Assembly (NCBI RefSeq): GCF_014284195.1
Contig: NZ_JACOGC010000005.1
Coordinates: forward strand, 186,001 to 250,000
Length of the DNA: 64,000 bases
Source: Cognatundibacterium griseum
Lineage (GTDB): Bacteria; Pseudomonadota; Gammaproteobacteria; Burkholderiales; Burkholderiaceae_D
Direction: 5' to 3'
Positions 8,391 to 19,645 of this stretch are shown piece after piece. A program made the position numbers and the translations under genes. Within the stretch, counting starts at the first letter, position 1. Every line of letters begins with the position of its first letter. A model generated the notes under the pieces. That model had not been told where the DNA came from. It searched no databases and saw only the letters and a list, made by a program, of their open reading frames with translations.

Positions 8391-9308
8391 ATGGGTGAAG
8401 TACAAGGTCTAATGCCGCTGAGAAAAACGGAAATCAGCGTCGGAGAAACAATCAACTGGCCGATTTATAGTCAGGATGGCTGTCTGTTACTTAACGCCGG
8501 GTTAAAGATTAAAGACCAGCAGCAACTTGAGCACCTGATGGAAGTCGGGTACTGCAATGCTAACCATCTCTGGGACAGCATCCCATCAAAGCTGTCTGCG
8601 TCAGAAGCACTCTCCAAATCATCTGCAGAACAAGCTGCACCTCAGGCCGACCTGAACAAAGAAAGTATCGTTGAGCTCGATAGTGTGCGCTGGACAGTGG
8701 GAGAGGTTTTTTATCTGCAGACGCATGACCAGTCGGCAGCACGCTACACTGTCCGGCTCATTGGTTTTATTAAAAATAAAACGCTGCTGGTGACAGCTCC
8801 GGTGATTAATGGTAAAGCAGAATTAATTCGTGAAGGACAGGCATTTATCATTCGTGCTTTTCCGGGGAAAAAAGCTTACGCCTTTACTGCCACGCTCGTT
8901 AAATATATCTACTCACCGCATGCGTATCTGCATCTGAGTTACCCGAAACAGGTACGCTCCACAACAATTCGCCAGGGCGCAAGGGCTTCCGTCAAAATCA
9001 TTGCGTCCGTTTCAATGAAAAACTCAGATACCACTGCTGCTGCCACACTTGGCGACCTGAGTATGGGTGGGGCTTCGGGTGTTCTGAAAAAGCAGATTGG
9101 CAATAAAGGAGATATCGGCATCATCAAATTCAAAGTTCACGCCGCCGGTAACGACGAGTACCTGGTACTGGATACGATTTTACGATCCGTAGCAGAAACC
9201 GAGAATGGCGAAGAATTCCGGCATGGTTTTGAATTTATTAATCTGACACCACAATCTCGTTTAGTGCTCTCCGCTTTTGTGCATCAGACCTTAGCAGAAA
9301 TCGAATGA
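8391..9308 (+). CDS. PilZ-domain protein, YcgR-like c-di-GMP effector (flagellar brake type)
   Basis: The protein is 305 residues. After a variable N-terminal region comes a YcgR-like domain (VGEVFYLQTHDQ ... FIIRAFPGKKAYAFTA), then a PilZ domain carrying both c-di-GMP signatures: RQGAR (RxxxR) near residue 200 and DLSMGGASG (D/NxSxxG) near residue 225. Proteins of this plan bind c-di-GMP and act on the flagellar motor or other surface processes. An alternative start is ATG 8412 (MPLRKTEISVG). It stands alone after the decarboxylase terminator. A weak sigma-28-like sequence at 8308-8334 could tie it to flagellar regulation. Confidence 0.83.
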   Translation: MGEVQGLMPLRKTEISVGETINWPIYSQDGCLLLNAGLKIKDQQQLEHLMEVGYCNANHLWDSIPSKLSASEALSKSSAEQAAPQADLNKESIVELDSVRWTVGEVFYLQTHDQSAARYTVRLIGFIKNKTLLVTAPVINGKAELIREGQAFIIRAFPGKKAYAFTATLVKYIYSPHAYLHLSYPKQVRSTTIRQGARASVKIIASVSMKNSDTTAAATLGDLSMGGASGVLKKQIGNKGDIGIIKFKVHAAGNDEYLVLDTILRSVAETENGEEFRHGFEFINLTPQSRLVLSAFVHQTLAEIE

Positions 9309-9997
9309 AGTCACATAAAGAAATTCTTCACGCCTGACAACCCGCAATATTTGATGTCTTCAACAAAAGGCAAATTTGGTAAATTTCCTTTCTATGTGAT
9401 GAATGTTTTTGCCACTATTGCAAGCTATATGATTTATGGCACGATAAAGCAGCATCAGATTGCTCACAAAGAAAAATCACACTGATACGAACAAGCATTG
9501 GTGTGCAGTACAACTCCCAAACACCAGCCGCATCAATATATCCTGACTTTCCTGGCGATCTGCACCACTGGCAGTGACATGTCAGACTCAGGTTCATGTC
9601 ATCTGAGTCATACCAAGAACTATGGGGCTGGTTGATTTAAGTGAATACCAGAGCCAGCAGTGATGCTTCTAACTTGCTGATAGCAGTTTTTCTCAGCCCC
9701 AGCGGGCGGGCGATAAGCCCGTGTTCTAAAAGCCGATAATGGTCTTACCAGAAATCCTATTCTAAGGTGGCAACCTGAACGGCCTTTCTTATTTCCCCGG
9801 GAGCCCGCCAATAAACCAGCCTGCTTTACATAAATCATTGCGCGTTTCAATTAGCGCATTATCTAACTATCACCACGGCTAACCACTGATCGCCTCATGT
9901 TTTCCTCGGTCAGGCTTGCACTATACCAATACGAAGATACATGCAGCGTCGAGCGCATTAACAGAGTTCCGCATGGCTCTGAATTAAAAATCAGAGA

Positions 9998-10034
9998 ATA
10001 GATGAATACTATCGAATATATAAAAACAATTTCT
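9998..10034. promoter_or_regulatory. Putative OxyR operator upstream of katG
   Basis: ATAGATGAATACTAT at 9998-10012 matches 9 of 10 defined positions of the OxyR motif ATAGntnnnanCTAT. Seven bases further, 10020-10034 is a weaker second module (6 of 10), giving the two-module, 7-bp-spaced architecture known for OxyR. It abuts the predicted -35 of the katG promoter, the usual place for OxyR activation. No oxyR gene is in the window. Confidence 0.5.
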
Positions 10035-10063
10035 TGGATATTTTTGATCACTTATCCAATAAT
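10034..10063 (+). promoter_or_regulatory. Putative katG promoter
   Basis: TTGGAT at 10034-10039 and AATAAT at 10058-10063, spaced 18 bp, would start transcription near 10070, about 140 bases before the katG ATG. The poor -35 is consistent with an activator-dependent promoter. Confidence 0.4.
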
Positions 10064-10166
10064 TGAATCCGCAGTAAGTGGTTGAGGGTAACTACAACGA
10101 GCATCAAATTTTTTCATGTATCTACATTATTCAGAAATGCTCACTAAATTGACGCTTTGCTTTTAA

Positions 10167-12425
<2,259 letters not shown>

Positions 12426-12471
12426 ATTTGTGCCTAGTAAGCAAAGGAATGATCTTGATACTCACCTGTAA

Positions 12472-12878
12472 AAAGTTATTTATACTGCGAAAGCACGTAC
12501 GACCGGGGGACGTGAAGGCCGATCCGTAACTGATGATGGGCTACTGGATGTCAAGCTGACTCCCCCCAGAGAGCTGGGAGGAGCCAGTGGAGCCACCAAT
12601 CCTGAGCAGTTATTTGCGGCAGGTTACTCAGCCTGTTTCATGAGTGCCCTGAAGCATGCCACCAGGCAAAAATCAGCATTCCGGCTGAAGCTTTCATCCA
12701 TGCCGAAGTCGATATTGGCCCCATTGCTCAGGTGTTCGGAATTGCTGCTCGATTGAAAATTGCGCTGCCAGGAATGGATCGCCACGTGGCCAAAGACCTC
12801 ATCGAGGCGGCTCATATTGCGTGTCCATATTCCAATGCGAGAACAAATAATATTGATGTCACTTTGACCCTGTTGTAA
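12472..12878 (+). pseudogene. ohr: Ohr (organic hydroperoxide resistance, OsmC family), frameshifted
   Basis: The first frame reads [19 protein letters not shown] and continues through [24 protein letters not shown] to ATRQK. At the A-run near 12667-12671 one base is missing, and the next frame continues the family sequence ([18 protein letters not shown] ... AHIACPYSNARTNNIDVTLTLL) to a TAA. Both redox cysteines (SACF and ACPYSN) survive, so the loss looks recent. The N-terminus also lacks a start codon: a TAA directly precedes the Lys codon at 12472. Ohr normally reduces organic hydroperoxides. A homopolymer sequencing error is possible for the internal shift but does not explain the missing start. 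Confidence 0.85.
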
Positions 12879-12965
12879 GCAGGACTTATGCAAGTCGATG
12901 CGGGGAATGAGCGTTCAAAGATTACCGTTCCCCATCAATATCCAATAAATAAATCAGGCGTAACT

Positions 12966-13238
12966 ATGGATGATTTTGAAACCTTCAAAGACAAAAAAAT
13001 AAAACTAGGATTCGATGAGGTGTTAATTCGCAGCTGGGAACCTCATTTTCAAAACGAAATGCACTCTCATCCATTTGATACTGAGGCAGTCGTGGTGAAA
13101 GGCGAGTATTGGCTGACACTTGGGAAGCATATCCAGCATCTTAAAACAGGGGATACCTTTAAGGTACCACGGGATGTGCTGCATAGCGAAAGGTATGGCA
13201 AAGAGGGTGCTGTGTTTTGGGCCGCAAGGAAAAATTAA
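12966..13238 (+). CDS. Small single-domain cupin protein
   Basis: This 90-residue protein is a minimal cupin. Motif 1 appears as HSHPFDTEAVVVKGEYWLTLG, with two His and a Glu as possible metal ligands, and motif 2 as GDTFKVPRDVLHSERYG, with a third His. Cupins of this size bind a metal or small ligand, and no specific reaction can be assigned. ATG 12966 was chosen because the conserved fold begins there, with AGGCG about 7 bp upstream; the frame is open further upstream to 12888 with no signal. It is downstream of katG and the broken ohr, in the same direction, so a link with oxidative stress is possible but unproven. Confidence 0.75.
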   Translation: MDDFETFKDKKIKLGFDEVLIRSWEPHFQNEMHSHPFDTEAVVVKGEYWLTLGKHIQHLKTGDTFKVPRDVLHSERYGKEGAVFWAARKN

Positions 13239-13336
13239 GCTTGATCGGTCAAGCAGTTCAAAGATATTGCTCTACTCCATACACTATAGATGTAAGTGCG
13301 CGGAGATACCAAGGCCAGCACCGGGATTACGTCAAC

Positions 13337-13903
13337 TTATGTTTTCGGTAGCGTCACACCATGCTGTCCCTGATATTTGCCGCCGCGGTCTTTGTAAGAT
13401 GTTTCGCAGACTTCATCACTCTCAAAAAACAACACTTGGGCACAGCCTTCACCGGCATAAATCTTGGCCGGCAGCGGTGTCGTGTTTGAGAATTCCAGCG
13501 TGACATATCCTTCCCATTCCGGCTCAAACGGCGTCACATTCACAATAATGCCGCAACGGGCGTAAGTTGACTTGCCGAGACAGATCGTCAGCACACTGCG
13601 CGGTATCCGGAAATACTCCATCGTCCGGGCCAGAGCAAATGAATTTGGCGGAATGATGCAGACATCCCCTTTGAAATCGACAAATGATTTTTCGTCGAAA
13701 TTTTTGGGATCAACAATCGTGCTGTTGATGTTGGTGAAAATCTTGAATTCATCGGCACAGCGGATATCATAACCATAAGACGATGTGCCATAACTGACGA
13801 TGCGCTGACCATCGCGGGTACGTACTTGCCCCGGTTCAAACGGCGAAATCATGTCGTGCTGTTCCGCCATGCGGCGTATCCATTTATCCGATTTGATGCT
13901 CAT
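13337..13903 (-). CDS. dcd: dCTP deaminase
   Basis: Dcd deaminates dCTP to dUTP, feeding dUMP to thymidylate synthase. The protein is 188 residues, the usual length for the homotrimeric bacterial enzyme. Family motifs include [20 protein letters not shown], the [21 protein letters not shown] segment and the catalytic Glu in [20 protein letters not shown]. The ATG at 13903 is preceded by an AGGAGA ribosome-binding site. It is transcribed towards the cupin gene; the next minus-strand gene upstream (14070) is 166 bp away, so it probably has its own promoter. Confidence 0.97.
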   Translation of the reverse strand: MSIKSDKWIRRMAEQHDMISPFEPGQVRTRDGQRIVSYGTSSYGYDIRCADEFKIFTNINSTIVDPKNFDEKSFVDFKGDVCIIPPNSFALARTMEYFRIPRSVLTICLGKSTYARCGIIVNVTPFEPEWEGYVTLEFSNTTPLPAKIYAGEGCAQVLFFESDEVCETSYKDRGGKYQGQHGVTLPKT

Positions 13904-14069
13904 GCAATTCTCCTGCCAGAAATAGTGGGGAGAATTTTACGCGAAAACAACCGCTTTAATGAGCAAATTGCACAAACATCCATGCAAAAGCGGTCTCTGC
14001 GTGTTGCAACGATCTTCCGGCGTCCGCAAATGACAACACGCTTTCGGATATAACTGACGCAAATCAAAA

Positions 14070-14537
14070 TCAGCTGTGCTTTCGCAGATCAGCGGCAGCT
14101 GTCTTGATGGCTTCACGGATACGCTGATAAGTGCCGCAGCGGCAGATATTACCGCTCATGGCGTTGTCGATATCCGTATCAGTCGGCGAAGAATTTGATG
14201 CCAGCAAAGCTGCGGCGCTCATCAACTGGCCCGACTGACAATATCCGCACTGCGGCACGTCATGAATCATCCATGCCCGCTGCAGAGCCTTGCCATAAGC
14301 GCTCTCCAGATGCTCAATCGTCGTGATTTTTTTATTTGCGACCGAGGCGACCGGCGTCTGGCACGAGCGCACAGGCACGCCATCCACATGGACGGTGCAA
14401 GCGCCGCATAAGGCTGCACCACAACCGAATTTAGTTCCGGTCAGCCCAAGTTCATCACGCAATACCCACAGTAATGGGGTATCGGACTCAGAGCGACAAC
14501 TGACTGTCTGATCATTAATCTGCAAATTGGTTGTCAT
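14070..14537 (-). CDS. [2Fe-2S] subunit of a molybdenum hydroxylase (IorA/xanthine-oxidase small-subunit type), orphan
   Basis: This 155-residue protein has the two-cluster architecture of the small subunit of xanthine oxidase-family molybdoenzymes. The plant-ferredoxin cluster is [16 protein letters not shown] near residues 38-53, and the helical second cluster is [10 protein letters not shown] plus [10 protein letters not shown] near residues 95-140. Such subunits pass electrons from the molybdopterin subunit; isoquinoline 1-oxidoreductase IorA is the closest type. ATG 14537 has a strong GAGGAGACC site. No molybdopterin subunit gene adjoins: dcd lies downstream and a TupA-like gene upstream, 46 bp away and co-directional. 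It may serve a large subunit encoded elsewhere. Confidence 0.87.
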   Translation of the reverse strand: MTTNLQINDQTVSCRSESDTPLLWVLRDELGLTGTKFGCGAALCGACTVHVDGVPVRSCQTPVASVANKKITTIEHLESAYGKALQRAWMIHDVPQCGYCQSGQLMSAAALLASNSSPTDTDIDNAMSGNICRCGTYQRIREAIKTAAADLRKHS

Positions 14538-14583
14538 CAGGTCTCCTCTTCGCCGGGTCATATCCCGACGAGCAATAGTTAAG

Positions 14584-15387
14584 TTATTTTTTATAGGAGG
14601 GGAAAAACAACTGCTGCCCATCCACTTTAAATTCTGCAATTTTGTTCTGCCCTTCCGGCGAAGTCATCCATTCGATCAGGCTGTTCGCTCCGCGGATATT
14701 GATGTCTTTGTATTTAGCCGGATTCACCGCGATGATGCCATAAGGATTAAACATTTTGGGATCACCTTCGACCTGAATTGCCAGGCCGGTTTTGGCCTTA
14801 TACGCGCCGTAAGTAGCGCGGTCAGTCAGGGTGTACGCCTGCATCTGTGCCGCCATCGTCAGAACCTCGCCCATACCGAGACCTGCGGAGATATATGATG
14901 CGCCAGCCGGCCTGACACCTGCCTCTTTCCAGTACGCCTGCTCCATCTGGTCAGTACCAGAATTATCCCCGCGGGAGATGAACCTGACCTGCGCCCCGGC
15001 CAGTTTACGCAAGGCCGCGATCACATCTTTGCTGCCCTTCAGACCTGCCGGATCAGATACTGGTCCGACGATGATGAAGTCGTTGTACATCACGTCACGG
15101 CGGTTAATGCCGTGACCTTCTGCCACAAATTTATCTTCTGCCGCACGTGCATGAACCAGAGTCACGTCCACATCACCATTCTTTGCCAACTCAAGCGCCT
15201 TGCCGGTACCGACAGAAATCACATGCACTTTGATATGCGTTTTTACCTCAAATTCCGGCAAAATGGCTTTCAGCAATCCGGAATTATCGGTGCTGGTCGT
15301 TGTGGACAAACGCAACACTTCCTCAGCATGGATAAGCGGATTCACGCAAAAGATCAATACGGTAGCAGCAGCCATTAGTTTTTTCAT
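14584..15387 (-). CDS. TupA-like tungstate/molybdate ABC transporter binding protein (orphan)
   Basis: The protein is 267 residues with a signal peptide ([23 protein letters not shown]) and a periplasmic solute-binding fold. The features [32 protein letters not shown] and [12 protein letters not shown] are signatures of the TupA/WtpA-like oxyanion-binding group. The ATG at 15387 has a near-perfect AGGAGGA site. The permease and ATPase genes (tupB, tupC) are not adjacent. It is probably co-transcribed with the downstream [2Fe-2S] molybdo-hydroxylase subunit, which makes Mo or W supply for that enzyme a reasonable inference. Specificity for tungstate over molybdate cannot be read from sequence here. 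Confidence 0.85.
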   Translation of the reverse strand: MKKLMAAATVLIFCVNPLIHAEEVLRLSTTTSTDNSGLLKAILPEFEVKTHIKVHVISVGTGKALELAKNGDVDVTLVHARAAEDKFVAEGHGINRRDVMYNDFIIVGPVSDPAGLKGSKDVIAALRKLAGAQVRFISRGDNSGTDQMEQAYWKEAGVRPAGASYISAGLGMGEVLTMAAQMQAYTLTDRATYGAYKAKTGLAIQVEGDPKMFNPYGIIAVNPAKYKDINIRGANSLIEWMTSPEGQNKIAEFKVDGQQLFFPSYKK

Positions 15388-15564
15388 TGTTCCTCCTGAA
15401 ATAAGTGCCACGCTATTCTCGCATGAAAGCAGGTCGTTACGCCGCCCGCCATTCACCGCCACTGCAACGGAATCACTCCTGTACTCCGACCGATTTTTCA
15501 AATATCTGCCCGAAAAATGTGTGACATAGATCCGGGAAAATTTCATGTTTGGAGGGGTATCATT

Positions 15565-15600
15565 AAAAATAAGCCTGTCCTCTGCATCAACAAAGGCTTA
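15565..15600 (-). terminator. Possible terminator after the exonuclease gene
   Basis: On the minus strand AAGCCT and AGGCTT form a 6-bp stem around a 17-base loop, followed by ATTTTT. It lies about 60 bp downstream of the exonuclease stop. The long loop makes it a weak candidate. Confidence 0.4.
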
Positions 15601-15657
15601 AATCTTATCCTCCCCCCAGTATATTGAAACGGAATTTACGGATAAGTGATCCTTGCT

Positions 15658-16524
15658 TCAACCTGTCAATGGTGTAAACCGCTGCACCCGTTGCCCGTCA
15701 ATTTCCAGCATCTCAAAGAACACAGTCTTGGGCCGGGTCCAGATGCTTCCGTTCTGGGCGCGATAAACGATCACCGGACTCAGATCCGCCTCTTGAGTCG
15801 CCTCGCAGACCAGCTCGTAAATCCCGCCTTTGTAATGTCTGAAACGCTGCGGATGCCCGATACTGACTGCAGGCGGCGCAACCGTCACGGCAGCGTGTTC
15901 CGGAGGTGTAAAATACTTTTGTAAAAATTCAGGAGCTTTGGCTGCAGCCAGCCGATTCACCTGCACCAGCAACTGCGGATTAATTGGCGCCTGTGTGGTG
16001 TAGCGTTGCTGCAATTGCGTCGCCAGATGCAACATCAGGTCTGCCGTAACCTGCGCATCAGCTTCTGCCCGATGCGCGCGCCCTTCAAAACGGATTTTCA
16101 ATGTAGCCGCCAGCGGGCCAAGTGAATAGCTGGGTAAACCGGGACAAATCCTGCGTGCCAGCTTGACGGAACAGATCACGCCCTGATGTGCTGGTTGCAA
16201 CCCAAGACGCTGACTTTCGGACCACAAGAATTTCTCGTCAAAACTCGCATTGTGCGCCACCAGCGCTGCATCACCGATAAATGCCAGCAAAGAGGGGAAT
16301 ACTTCTTCGGCAGGTGGTGCAGCATCGACCATGGCCTGCGTAATACCGGTCAGTTCAGTAATAAAATACGGAATCCGCACACGACTATTGACCAGCGAGA
16401 CAAACCGTTCCGTGACCGCGCCGCCCACTATCCGCAACGCTGCGACTTCCGTCACGCGCCCACCCTGCTCCGGACTCATGCCGGAAGTTTCAAAATCGAT
16501 GACAACCACTGCCTGTTCAAACAT
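15658..16524 (-). CDS. DnaQ-like DEDDh 3'-5' exonuclease fused to a DUF1653 domain
   Basis: The protein is 288 residues. The N-terminal 170 residues are a DEDDh exonuclease: VIDFETSG (D10, E12), HNASFDEKFL and HRAEADAQVT supply the metal ligands and catalytic His. This resembles the DNA polymerase III epsilon subunit, but the protein lacks the replicative epsilon tail. After a linker of about 50 residues, the last 60 residues (HYKGGIYELVCEAT ... VIVYRAQNGSIWTRP ... FFEM) form a DUF1653 domain, usually a separate small protein of unknown role. It is monocistronic and divergent from the OPT transporter. The substrate, DNA or RNA, is unknown. Confidence 0.88.
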   Translation of the reverse strand: MFEQAVVVIDFETSGMSPEQGGRVTEVAALRIVGGAVTERFVSLVNSRVRIPYFITELTGITQAMVDAAPPAEEVFPSLLAFIGDAALVAHNASFDEKFLWSESQRLGLQPAHQGVICSVKLARRICPGLPSYSLGPLAATLKIRFEGRAHRAEADAQVTADLMLHLATQLQQRYTTQAPINPQLLVQVNRLAAAKAPEFLQKYFTPPEHAAVTVAPPAVSIGHPQRFRHYKGGIYELVCEATQEADLSPVIVYRAQNGSIWTRPKTVFFEMLEIDGQRVQRFTPLTG

Positions 16525-16851
16525 ACGCCTTCAATCATTAATCACATTATCTGACTCGCACCAAATCGCCCGCACCACGCATAACCGCTTGCCTGAGGCC
16601 GGCAACCCAAAACCCCCGCCAATCTATCACGTTTAAATCATGATGAACTTTTTCGGCCTCCGGCAATCAGCAGAAGAAACGACACATCACCGGAAAAGGA
16701 AGCATCCGGTGATTGCTCAGAAAGGAAAAAAAGCGTGATAATGCGCGATTAGTAAATTGATCATCTGCGGCGACAAAGATCATCAAGTCCGGGCGGGCCC
16801 GGCCAGCACAACTAGCAGAGTCCATCATTCATAACAAAAAAAGGGTCACCA
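16525..16851. other. Divergent intergenic region with an inverted repeat
   Basis: This 327-bp gap separates the exonuclease gene (minus) from the OPT transporter gene (plus). ATCACCGG and CCGGTGAT (16686-16693 and 16706-16713) form an 8-bp perfect inverted repeat around 12 bp; it could be an operator or a hairpin. No small gene or known riboswitch was recognised. Confidence 0.5.
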
Positions 16852-19110
16852 ATGCAAAAAGAAACCACTTCCGCATTTAAGCCATACATACCCGCTGCAG
16901 CACAGTTACCGGAAATGACTGCCCGCGCCCTGATCATGGGGGTGGTGCTCGGTATGATTTTTGGCGCTTCATCACTTTATCTGGTGTTAAAAGTCGGTCT
17001 GACCGTCAGTGCCTCGATTCCGGTGGCGGTCATTGCCATCACGCTGTTCCGCCTGTTTAACAAGGCCGGTGGCAAGGATTCCACGATTCTGGAAAACAGC
17101 ATTACCCAGACTGCCGGCTCGGCGGGTGAATCGCTCGCATTCGGCCTCGGCGTCACTATGCCCGCTATCCTGATTCTGGGTTTTGATCTGGAAATCTCAC
17201 GTGTGATGCTGGTCGGCTGCCTTGGCGGACTACTTGGCATCCTGATGATGATCCCGATGCGGCGCACCATGATTGTGGAAAAACACGGTGAACTGAAATA
17301 CCCCGAAGGAACTGCCTGTGCCGAGGTCTTAAAAGCAGCAGCCACTGACACATCGCGTGAGGCAGCAGGTGAAACCAGCAATCCGCATGCCCAGGATGAT
17401 GCAAACCGCCGCGCAGCCATCATCTTCGGCGGATTCGGAATCGGTCTGTTATATAAAATTGCCAACGTCGCGTTCAAGGGATGGAAAGACACTCCCGAAG
17501 TCGTCTTTGGCACACCGTTGAAAGCCGGCTCGATCGGCGCAGAAGTATCTCCGGAATTGCTTGGCGTCGGCTACATCATCGGCCCCCGTATTGCTGCTGT
17601 AATGGCCGCAGGCGGCGTTATGTCTTACCTGCTGCTGATCCCGATGATCAAATTTTTCGGTGATGCGCTGACCGTTCCGCTGACGCCCGGAACCAAGCTG
17701 ATCAGCGCCATGAGTCCTCACGAAATCCGCAGTGCCTATGTGCTGTACATCGGCGCAGGCGCTGTGGCTGCTGGCGGACTGGTCAGCCTGATGCGCGCCA
17801 TGCCAACCATCTGGCGCAGCTTGTCCGCCGGATTGACGGGCATGCGAAACAGCAAAGAGCAAGCGAGTGCCGTATTACGCACTGATCAGGATATTCCGAT
17901 GAAGTGGGTAATCATCGGTGCACTGGCAATCATTGCCATCATCACACTAGCGACACCATTGCACATGAATTTACTCGGTGCCCTGCTGATACTGGTATTC
18001 GGATTTTTGTTCTCCACCGTGTCTTCCCGCCTCACGGGTGAAATTGGTTCGTCTTCCAACCCGATTTCCGGCATGACCGTAGCAACGCTGTTATTCACCT
18101 GCCTGATTTTCCTGCTGATGGGCTGGACCGGCGGACAGTATTATGTAACCGCCCTCTCTGTCGGTGCGATCGTCTGTATTGCGTCCAGCAATGCAGGCAC
18201 CACTTCCCAGGATTTAAAAACCGGTTATCTGGTAGGGTCCACGCCACGCCTGCAACAGTACGCTATTCTCGCCGGCGCCCTGTCATCAGCGCTGATTCTG
18301 GGCCCCATCCTGCTGAAGCTGAACGATGCAGGCACAGTCTACGTGCCTGCAGCACAGGTTGCCGCAGGCCTCAGCACCGATGCCGCCAAACTGACTGAAA
18401 CCGCGCAATTGCAAGGTCCGCAGGCCGAACAGGATAAAGCCACTTATAAAGTCTGGCACAAGAATGACAGCAATGGCGGCCCTGCCGGCAAGTATCTGGT
18501 GAACGATGCAGGACAAGTGGTTTATCTGGTTGATCCGGGCATCAATGGCGCTTACAACAAGCGCCCTGACGGGACTGAGGTAAAAAAATACGATGCCCCC
18601 AAAGCTGTGCTGATGTCATACATCATCAAGGGGATACTGGATCGTCAGTTACCTTGGACGCTGGTATTATTTGGCGTGATGATTGCGCTGGTGCTGGAAA
18701 TGTCCGGTATCCCATCGCTGGCATTTGCAGTCGGCGTTTATTTGCCGCTATCATCATCAGCCCCCCTGTTTGTCGGCGGCATGATACGCTGGCTGGTCGA
18801 TCGCAGAAACAGCAAGCTCGACCAGTATAAGAACCTGAATGCAGAAGAAATGCAGGCGGCAGGTGACCGCAGTGCAGGCGTTCTGTTATCCTCAGGTTAT
18901 ATTGCCGGCGGAGCGTTGGCAGGAATTGTGATCGCCTTTACCGCAGGTATACTGACTGGTTTTGATCAGGCCATCGGCAACTGGGCAACTGCGCATAATC
19001 CTTTCTTTGAAGGACCTAATGCCAATACCCTGACGATGTTGCCCTATGCGGTGATCGTGCTGCTACTGTACTGGGTCGGCAGGGAAAAAAATACCGTATC
19101 CCATCGTTAA
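16852..19110 (+). CDS. OPT-family oligopeptide transporter
   Basis: This 752-residue membrane protein has about 14-16 hydrophobic segments. The early LPEMTARALIMGVVLGMIFGASSLYLVLKVGLT region, the ENSITQTAGSAGES motif and YPEGTACAEVLKA are typical of bacterial OPT (oligopeptide transporter) proteins, which import peptides or metal chelates using a cation gradient. A soluble insert of about 90 residues (near 505-590, rich in Asp, Gly and Lys) separates two membrane halves. GGG lies 5 bp before the ATG. It is a single-gene unit closed by a terminator at 19169-19204. The substrate cannot be inferred. Confidence 0.92.
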   Translation: MQKETTSAFKPYIPAAAQLPEMTARALIMGVVLGMIFGASSLYLVLKVGLTVSASIPVAVIAITLFRLFNKAGGKDSTILENSITQTAGSAGESLAFGLGVTMPAILILGFDLEISRVMLVGCLGGLLGILMMIPMRRTMIVEKHGELKYPEGTACAEVLKAAATDTSREAAGETSNPHAQDDANRRAAIIFGGFGIGLLYKIANVAFKGWKDTPEVVFGTPLKAGSIGAEVSPELLGVGYIIGPRIAAVMAAGGVMSYLLLIPMIKFFGDALTVPLTPGTKLISAMSPHEIRSAYVLYIGAGAVAAGGLVSLMRAMPTIWRSLSAGLTGMRNSKEQASAVLRTDQDIPMKWVIIGALAIIAIITLATPLHMNLLGALLILVFGFLFSTVSSRLTGEIGSSSNPISGMTVATLLFTCLIFLLMGWTGGQYYVTALSVGAIVCIASSNAGTTSQDLKTGYLVGSTPRLQQYAILAGALSSALILGPILLKLNDAGTVYVPAAQVAAGLSTDAAKLTETAQLQGPQAEQDKATYKVWHKNDSNGGPAGKYLVNDAGQVVYLVDPGINGAYNKRPDGTEVKKYDAPKAVLMSYIIKGILDRQLPWTLVLFGVMIALVLEMSGIPSLAFAVGVYLPLSSSAPLFVGGMIRWLVDRRNSKLDQYKNLNAEEMQAAGDRSAGVLLSSGYIAGGALAGIVIAFTAGILTGFDQAIGNWATAHNPFFEGPNANTLTMLPYAVIVLLLYWVGREKNTVSHR

Positions 19111-19168
19111 ACAAAGACGACATCCGGCCACATTGACTGCATTAAAGAGGCCGGCATTGCGACCGTTT

Positions 19169-19204
19169 CAGGGCTTGAATTCCTGTGAATTTGAGCCCTT
19201 TTTA
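19169..19204 (+). terminator. Terminator after the OPT transporter
   Basis: AGGGCTTGAATTC and GAATTTGAGCCCT pair with a few G-U or mismatched positions around a CTGT loop and end in a T run. It lies between the OPT stop and the next small gene. Confidence 0.8.
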
Positions 19205-19247
19205 TTCCCGGCTGTCCACTGACAACCCTAATTGCATCAAGGAACAA

Positions 19248-19517
19248 ATGATGATTTCCTCTCCCATTTACGATTGTAAAAATCAAGCCGTTGCGATTGG
19301 CGATATCGTTCGCATCGTCACACTGAATCCTCAGTTCATCAAGAGCTTCCCGGAGGATGAACGCATTCTGATCGAGTCAATGATCGGCCAGTTTTTTAAA
19401 ATCATCGCACTTGATGAAGATGGCTATCCTTGCGTTGTCAGGGAATGGCATGACGAACGCGGACAACTGCAGACACACGTCATCGGGCTGGACTCAGAAG
19501 AAATGGAAAAGATCTGA
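19248..19517 (+). CDS. Conserved hypothetical protein, 89 residues
   Basis: This small acidic soluble protein has no family that I recognise. The N-terminal half reads like a small beta-barrel (AIGDIVRIVTLNPQFIKSF), suggesting an SH3-like or cap-type fold, but this is only an impression. Of two adjacent ATGs (19248 and 19251), 19248 is reported; AAGGAA lies 6 bp upstream, a good site. It is alone between the OPT terminator and a bidirectional hairpin before flgL. Good ribosome-binding site, terminators on both sides and clean codon use support a real gene. Confidence 0.7.
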   Translation: MMISSPIYDCKNQAVAIGDIVRIVTLNPQFIKSFPEDERILIESMIGQFFKIIALDEDGYPCVVREWHDERGQLQTHVIGLDSEEMEKI

Positions 19518-19549
19518 GATTATCGGTCTGCATCATGATTCTTATATCA

Positions 19550-19579
19550 AAAAAAATGCCACCAACAGGTGACATTTTT
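19550..19579. terminator. Bidirectional terminator between the small gene and flgL
   Basis: AAAATGCCACC and GGTGACATTTT pair, with one C-A mismatch, around AACA, with A and T runs on both sides. It can stop the plus-strand small gene and the minus-strand flgK-flgL transcript. Confidence 0.7.
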
Positions 19580-19645
19580 CATGACAGAAATGCGACGGAT
19601 GCAAATGATCTGAAGAAGTCGCACTGAATCCACTGAAGACGGTAA

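Noticed and set aside
9714..9739. GCCGATAA preceded by TAAG, resembling a sigma-28 promoter
   Set aside because: The -35 is incomplete and off by one in spacing, and no gene follows closely.
9620..9850. 76-residue minus-strand open frame in the gene-free region before katG
   Set aside because: No ribosome-binding site, no family resemblance, odd composition; segments in other frames look equally (un)convincing, so no gene or transposase remnant can be claimed.
13239..13254. GCTTGA-TCGG-TCAAGC hairpin right after the cupin gene
   Set aside because: Short stem without a T run; too weak to call a terminator.
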